Source: Notospermus geniculatus
Taxonomy: Eukaryota; Nemertea; Pilidiophora; Heteronemertea; Lineidae
Length of the DNA: 64,000 nucleotides
Assembly (NCBI GenBank): GCA_002633025.1
Contig: NMRB01000207.1
Coordinates: 152,464 to 216,463 of the forward strand
Direction of reading: 5' to 3'
Shown: positions 59,638-64,000 of the stretch, piece after piece
Layout: each line of letters begins with the position of its first letter
Numbering within the stretch: position 1 is the stretch's first letter
Program-made: the position numbers and the translations under genes
The notes under the pieces: generated by a model
Seen by the model: only the letters and a program-made list of their open reading frames with translations
What the model was told of the DNA's origin: nothing
Database searches by the model: none

Positions 59638-59838
59638 AAAGGAGCACGGTATTGGATCTGAAATGTGTTATTTGACTGACGATGTAGAGGGAGCCACCTA
59701 GCGGCAATAAGACCAACCACCAAAATGCATTACAAAATGTACGTAGTAAATCGGGTCAATTCGCCGACAACATAGTTAGTCCCTGGGTTGGAGAGTGGCG
59801 CCGGCTGTCGAGAAAAAGTGGCAATACCGTGGTCCTTT
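59638..59838 (-). mobile_element. Element with AAAGGGCCACGGTATTG ends (copy B, inverted)
   Basis: Reverse-orientation copy of 59111-59322, beginning AAAGGAGCACGGTATTGGAT and ending GCAATACCGTGGTCCTTT. The two copies frame 315 bases of unrelated DNA and could fold on each other. Confidence 0.75.
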
Positions 59839-60592
59839 AATTAGAATGCATTTGGTCTCGTGTTCAGTCATACTTGAGGAAGTGTGTGATAATTCTATGT
59901 GTATTGTAATTACATGTACATGTATTTTAAGTAAGTTGAATAGCAAGTTAAATTATCCGTTGCGCTCTGACTACGCCTATAGAAGCCTCTATGTACTTCG
60001 TGTACAATCTTCTCGGCAAACCTTTGATCTGATATCCGGAGACTATTTCGGCACCATACATGTAGAAATAGCCTTAAAACACCGACTGTAACTTTATATT
60101 AGATTATTCTGACGACGTTGTTTCTCTGAAAAAAAATTGCCGATTGGTTCTCTCGCAGTGCCTGTCCATTAAAAAAACGCATGCTGCTTTACAACCATCA
60201 TCGATTGTGGTCCCATGCTGATTTCTCCATTATCGTTGCGGTGGTCATAATTTTCCAAGCGGCACCCTGTAAGGAGATATGCAACTGTCTGATAGCATGA
60301 TAGAGTATTGTTTATCGAGCCATGTACACTGTATTCATTCGGAGCGATTCGTCCGTTTAATATTTAAATGCCTGTGACAATCCCTTTGCATCAGAAGATG
60401 GTATTGACCAATAATTCTACCGCCTGTTGGTTTTACTGCGTGGTTACTAACTGTCGGGTGCAATGCGAAAATGCTGTCTTTATGATTGTTGACTTGCTGT
60501 AAATAAGCTTTTACACGGCCGAATTGTAAACGATGGGTCAAAGCGATTCCTTTCCACCAGGTGGTTGGCAAAATGATACATGTATACATGTA

Positions 60593-60782
60593 ATAACCAA
60601 AGTCGTCCTCCAGAAATTTTGCGAATTTTCGACCCCAACCGGGATCTTCTTCAGGCTGGCACTTTCAAGTCGAGCTACCAGAACTTCTGGTAGCTCGACT
60701 TGAAAGTGCGAGCCTGAAGAAGACCCCGGTTGGCAGTTGGGGTCGAAAATTCGCAAAATTTCTGGAGGACGACTTCGGTTAT
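60593..60782. repeat. 190-base palindrome carrying two hammerhead-like cores
   Basis: The arms pair from ATAACC at the outside to CCAGAACTTCTGG in the centre, with a few mismatches and one small insertion. Each arm contains CTGAAGA, a G/C-rich stem and GAAAA in hammerhead order. On + these are 60714-60720, GACCCC 60722-60727 with GGGGTC 60739-60744, then GAAAA 60745-60749. On - they are 60654-60648, a stem at 60646-60641 with 60636-60631, and GAAAA at 60630-60626. Related single copies are at 50336-50364 and 52925-52953 (minus). Confidence 0.6.
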
Positions 60783-61821
60783 TCATTTTTTGTGTCGCCT
60801 TTTGTGCTCTATCTTTGGATATGTGGTTGGCAAAATGTGGTAGAATGTATTTCCTCAGAAATATAAATCATTTGCCTTTATTGCTTTGGCTACAAAAACG
60901 TGTTGTCACAAAGAACGTAGCGGTAATTAGCCCCCAGTGCAGGAAATGACACGACTCTCCCCCACAAAGTTTTAATTAAAGTACATGTATCCGTATTTCT
61001 GCGTTATATTTCCCCAAGCTCACTTGCATACACTTCATTCCGTTCTGTTGATTCTGCTGAACTATATCCATTAGGGGAATTTCTGTATCAAGACGTAGGC
61101 AAATCCGAAGGGATAAAAAGTCGCCCCGCTGTCTCTAGACGTAAACCCCACACTGTATTTGTTCATCATCCCTCCTGTAGAGAACCTCCATTAACGCAAT
61201 TAAAGATCGAAACGGGAAGATGCCTTTGCCAACGAGAGAACACTAATGACCTAGTCTCCCCGAACCGTCATGAGATAATTGAATTTGGACACCCATAATA
61301 GACATGATCGTATGGTTCGTTTAAACCTGTCTGGTCTTTATTCAATATAGTCTCAGGATGATGAGAGACATCAAAAGAATTCTCGGCAACTTAATTGTAA
61401 CATGAATAGGTCGAAGTCTCTTTTTATTCAATATGACAGAATCAGTGTCGCCATGAAGTGATGTCAAGTGTATGCACAGTCCAACGACGGCCAGAACACG
61501 CCGGAAAATGTACACTCAATGAAGGTTATTTGTTCAAAAACAGTTTGATTTTCATGCAACATGTTGACGAACGTTGATTCTCAACGACCTAATAAAAATG
61601 GTCGGCTATAACTTCACAATATTACTGGTTTTATGAATGACAGAGCAGAAGGAATTACGAGTGCTTTGCTTACACTAAAATAGTAAGATAAAACATTCTG
61701 AGGTGTAGTGTAGGCCAACAAGATGAGAAAAGTTCATGCAACAATGCACCGATCTGCAGTAGAGTGACATGAAAAATTATGTAATTAGTGAGCAGTGTTG
61801 TTTGGAATGAACAGGTCAATA

Positions 61822-62210
61822 GGGAGTTTTCGCAAATCTGACGAAAAACGAAGTACGAAATACGAAATTGGACGTCATATCCATGACGTAATGTATTTCA
61901 GGAAATGGTTGGTACCACAAATGTCCCTCATGCCAGTGCGTCGTTTAGCATGTCATGTAAGATCGAAAGAGTTATGGCGCATCCTGAATTTTTAAATTTC
62001 CAATTCGTATCAACGAAGTGGAAACGAAAGATAAATTTCAAGGTTTAATATACACCGTACCTGTGTCGTTCTAACGTCATACGCTAAAAGTCGCTCTTGC
62101 AGCAGGCGATAGGCCTACTTGTGGTACCAGCCATTTCCTGAAATACATTACGTCATAGGTATGACGTCCAATTTCGTATTTCGTTTTTCGTCAGATTTGC
62201 GAAAACTCCC
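61822..62210. mobile_element. 389-base TA-flanked MITE, GGGAGTTTTCGCAAATCTGAC ends
   Basis: The ends GGGAGTTTTCGCAAATCTG and its exact reverse complement bound the element, with TA on both sides (61820-61821, 62211-62212). The arms extend about 100 bases, including GAAATTGGACGTCAT and AATGTATTTCAGGAAATGG. It shares the GGGAGTTT terminus with the smaller TA-flanked MITEs. Confidence 0.75.
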
Positions 62211-62708
62211 TATTATTAAAATTTGGACGAAAAACAAGATGACAGAACGTTTGTAATGAATAAATATTGTGGAGGTGCTTTAGGTTCGCTAAGACGGGGC
62301 ATGTCGCACGTAATCAATTTAGTCTTTGTCACGTTCATCGAAAATCCTAAGTTCACAGTTGTGGGCAGCTAATTTGATGGAATCAATTACCGTAAAAGCT
62401 CCAGGTAATTGAGGGATCTTGCTCTACTTTGTGGGTTAAAAAAGCAGTTTGAAATTTTTCATGCCTCACTTTTCAAGCAGTACCAACAGAACATCTGACG
62501 AAGTGGAATTCGACTCACGATATCCATGGAGAGGTATCCACGGGTTTTACACCAGATTTGCCATTTGTCACTGCAAGGGGAAACTCAATCATCGCAAGTA
62601 CATGCAGTGAAATAGGGTGAATGCGGGGGGGGGTCCAGATACGGCCATGACCTGAGGACACCTTTCAAGATTAGTGCATTGCAACACGGTTTATCACATA
62701 CTAGTAGG

Positions 62709-63476
62709 CCGGCCGACATGAAATTTTAAGCTTTTGTCGGCATCTTGTGTTAATGGCTGGCATCTATGCTAGATCATACCCTTATAAGATGGGGTGAAAT
62801 TTAAGGTTGGATGCCACCCTGGATTTGCCGGTTAAAGGTCATTATCCGCCATTGATTTTCTGGAACTGGCTTTTAACATTATCCAAGAACTGAGCTTTCT
62901 GCAGGAAAATGGGACCCGATGTGCAGCTAACGTTTGAACGGATGGATTTACACCCCAGAAATGTATTACCAACAGATAGAAACCTGGTATCTCTTAATCA
63001 AATAACCATGTTTTTCTTTCCTACGGGAGTTACATGTACGTAATTGGAAATGGCGTTTTAATGTATTTTGACCAATTTTGTGTTAATTTGCATGAAAAAC
63101 GTTATTATTACGAAACTACTGAAAACAATTAAAAACATGCTTATTTGGTTACGAGGCACCATATTTCTGTATGTTGGTAATACATGTACATTTCCGGGGT
63201 GCAAATCAAACCGTTCAAAAGTTAGCTGCAGATCGGTTCCCATTCTCCTGTACAAAGCTTAGTTCTTGGGTCCAATGATAAAGTCAGTTCCAAAAATTCA
63301 ATCGGCCGTAACTTCCGTCAAAATCTAAATTTAACAGTGGCATCCACCCTAATCTTATTCAGTAGCCAGTATTTTACAGTTCTGGAGGGGATACCATCCA
63401 TTAACAGAAAATGTCGACTAATTTTTTGCTAGCTACTGTACCACGGTTCGTAGTACTGTCATCTGACGTCGGCCGT
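62709..63476. mobile_element. 0.77 kb foldback with degenerate arms
   Basis: Inverted matches run from GGCCGACATGA / TGACGTCGGCC at the outside, through TGTTAATGG / CCATTAACA, TGGATGCCACCCT / GTGGCATCCACCCT and AGCTAACGTTTGAACGG / CCGTTCAAAAGTTAGCT, to ATGTATTACCAAC / GTTGGTAATACAT. The degeneracy suggests an old element. The mirrored open frames near 63058-63262 are artefacts of symmetry. Confidence 0.65.
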
Positions 63477-63774
63477 CAATATTGACTGCGATTGATTCTG
63501 TACCTCACGCCTCTCTACACTTACCACATCCAATATTCATAGGCTTCAGTTCATTCTACATAAAATTACTCTACCACAGTTACCAGCAAACATGGGCTAT
63601 AATCAATTTTCAACAAAAGGCCTCCTCAACATCATCAGCAATTTCCAGCATCTACTGCACCAATAATCAATGTCCACGTTGTCAGCAATCAGAATGTGCT
63701 ATAATCGAGTCACTTTCAGCGAATTCGTCAAATGCTTCATCAAAACTTGTCCCCTGGCATTAAACCTTGGGGTT

Positions 63775-64000
63775 AATGTCCATCATATTCTCGTCCCTAG
63801 GAGAAAAAGTCCTCTGGACTTTGGTATCCATGATTCAATGTCCCTTGACACTGGATCCGGTGATCACAGTCCATTTGACTGTCGTCTCTAGGAAAAGAAG
63901 TCCTCTGGACTTTGATATCTAAGATTCAATGTCCCTGGACATCGAATCCTCTGGATATCAAGGATTCAATGTCCATCAAATTCTCGTCTCCAGGAATAGA
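63775..64000 (+). repeat. Tandem repeat, ~95-105-base units, cut by window end
   Basis: Units begin with a TCTCGTC phrase near 63789, 63880 (GTCGTCTC) and 63979 and contain AGTCCTCTGGACTTTG, then GATTCAATGTCC. The array continues beyond the window. Confidence 0.6.

Overview
This is a eukaryotic, almost certainly marine-invertebrate, genomic window, most likely from a deuterostome such as an echinoderm, hemichordate or amphioxus. The grounds are spliced genes with GT-AG introns, metazoan membrane-protein families, dense small inverted-repeat transposons, and dispersed TACATGTA and AGGCCTAGGCCT motifs. The taxon is inferred from style, not proven. The assembly has one 859-base gap (25731-26589) and several single Ns. 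At least two of those Ns sit at junctions between near-identical neighbouring copies, which suggests unmerged haplotypes.

Three genes can be supported. (1) 11049-12822, + strand: a complete three-exon gene for a 236-residue Myb/SANT-like protein with an acidic linker, a basic patch and a C-terminal coiled coil. Its first intron holds a tRNA-derived SINE followed directly by a MITE. (2) 15604-19993, + strand: a six-exon otopetrin proton-channel gene (about 598 residues). Eleven membrane segments are visible; the usual last one was not found. (3) 35839-45733, - strand: the 3' part of a cholecystokinin/gastrin (sulfakinin)-type receptor gene, with a TM3-TM5 exon, a 54-base cysteine-rich micro-exon and a TM6-TM7-tail exon. 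The exons for the N-terminus and TM1-TM2 were not found. Otopetrin and CCK-type receptors both have known sensory/neuroendocrine roles, but nothing here shows they act together.

Layout: 1-11000 has no convincing gene and is full of non-autonomous elements (a hAT-like MITE, a 1.1 kb element with inverted ends, a two-part tandem-unit repeat at 4.1-6.2 kb, an 0.84 kb element at 7.3-8.1 kb, AGGCCT-rich DNA and a foldback minisatellite at 10.2-10.8 kb). 11-20 kb holds the first two genes. 20-35 kb is mostly repeat with two exon-like fragments, the gap and a hammerhead-ribozyme-like core near 27.17 kb. 35.8-45.7 kb is the receptor gene with long, transposon-filled introns. 46.4-48.0 kb is a tandem pair of foldback elements whose arms are reiterated CACGTC-type motifs. 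49.9-55.5 kb is a 2.6-3.0 kb sequence present twice. 55.5-64 kb is again non-coding and full of MITEs.

The strongest overall signal is the number of hairpin elements. One family has termini TA-GGGAG...CTCCC-TA (five members). Another group has termini resembling GGGCC-TATTCATAAA (about seven members, unrelated interiors). There are also two perfect palindromes with 60- and 90-base arms.
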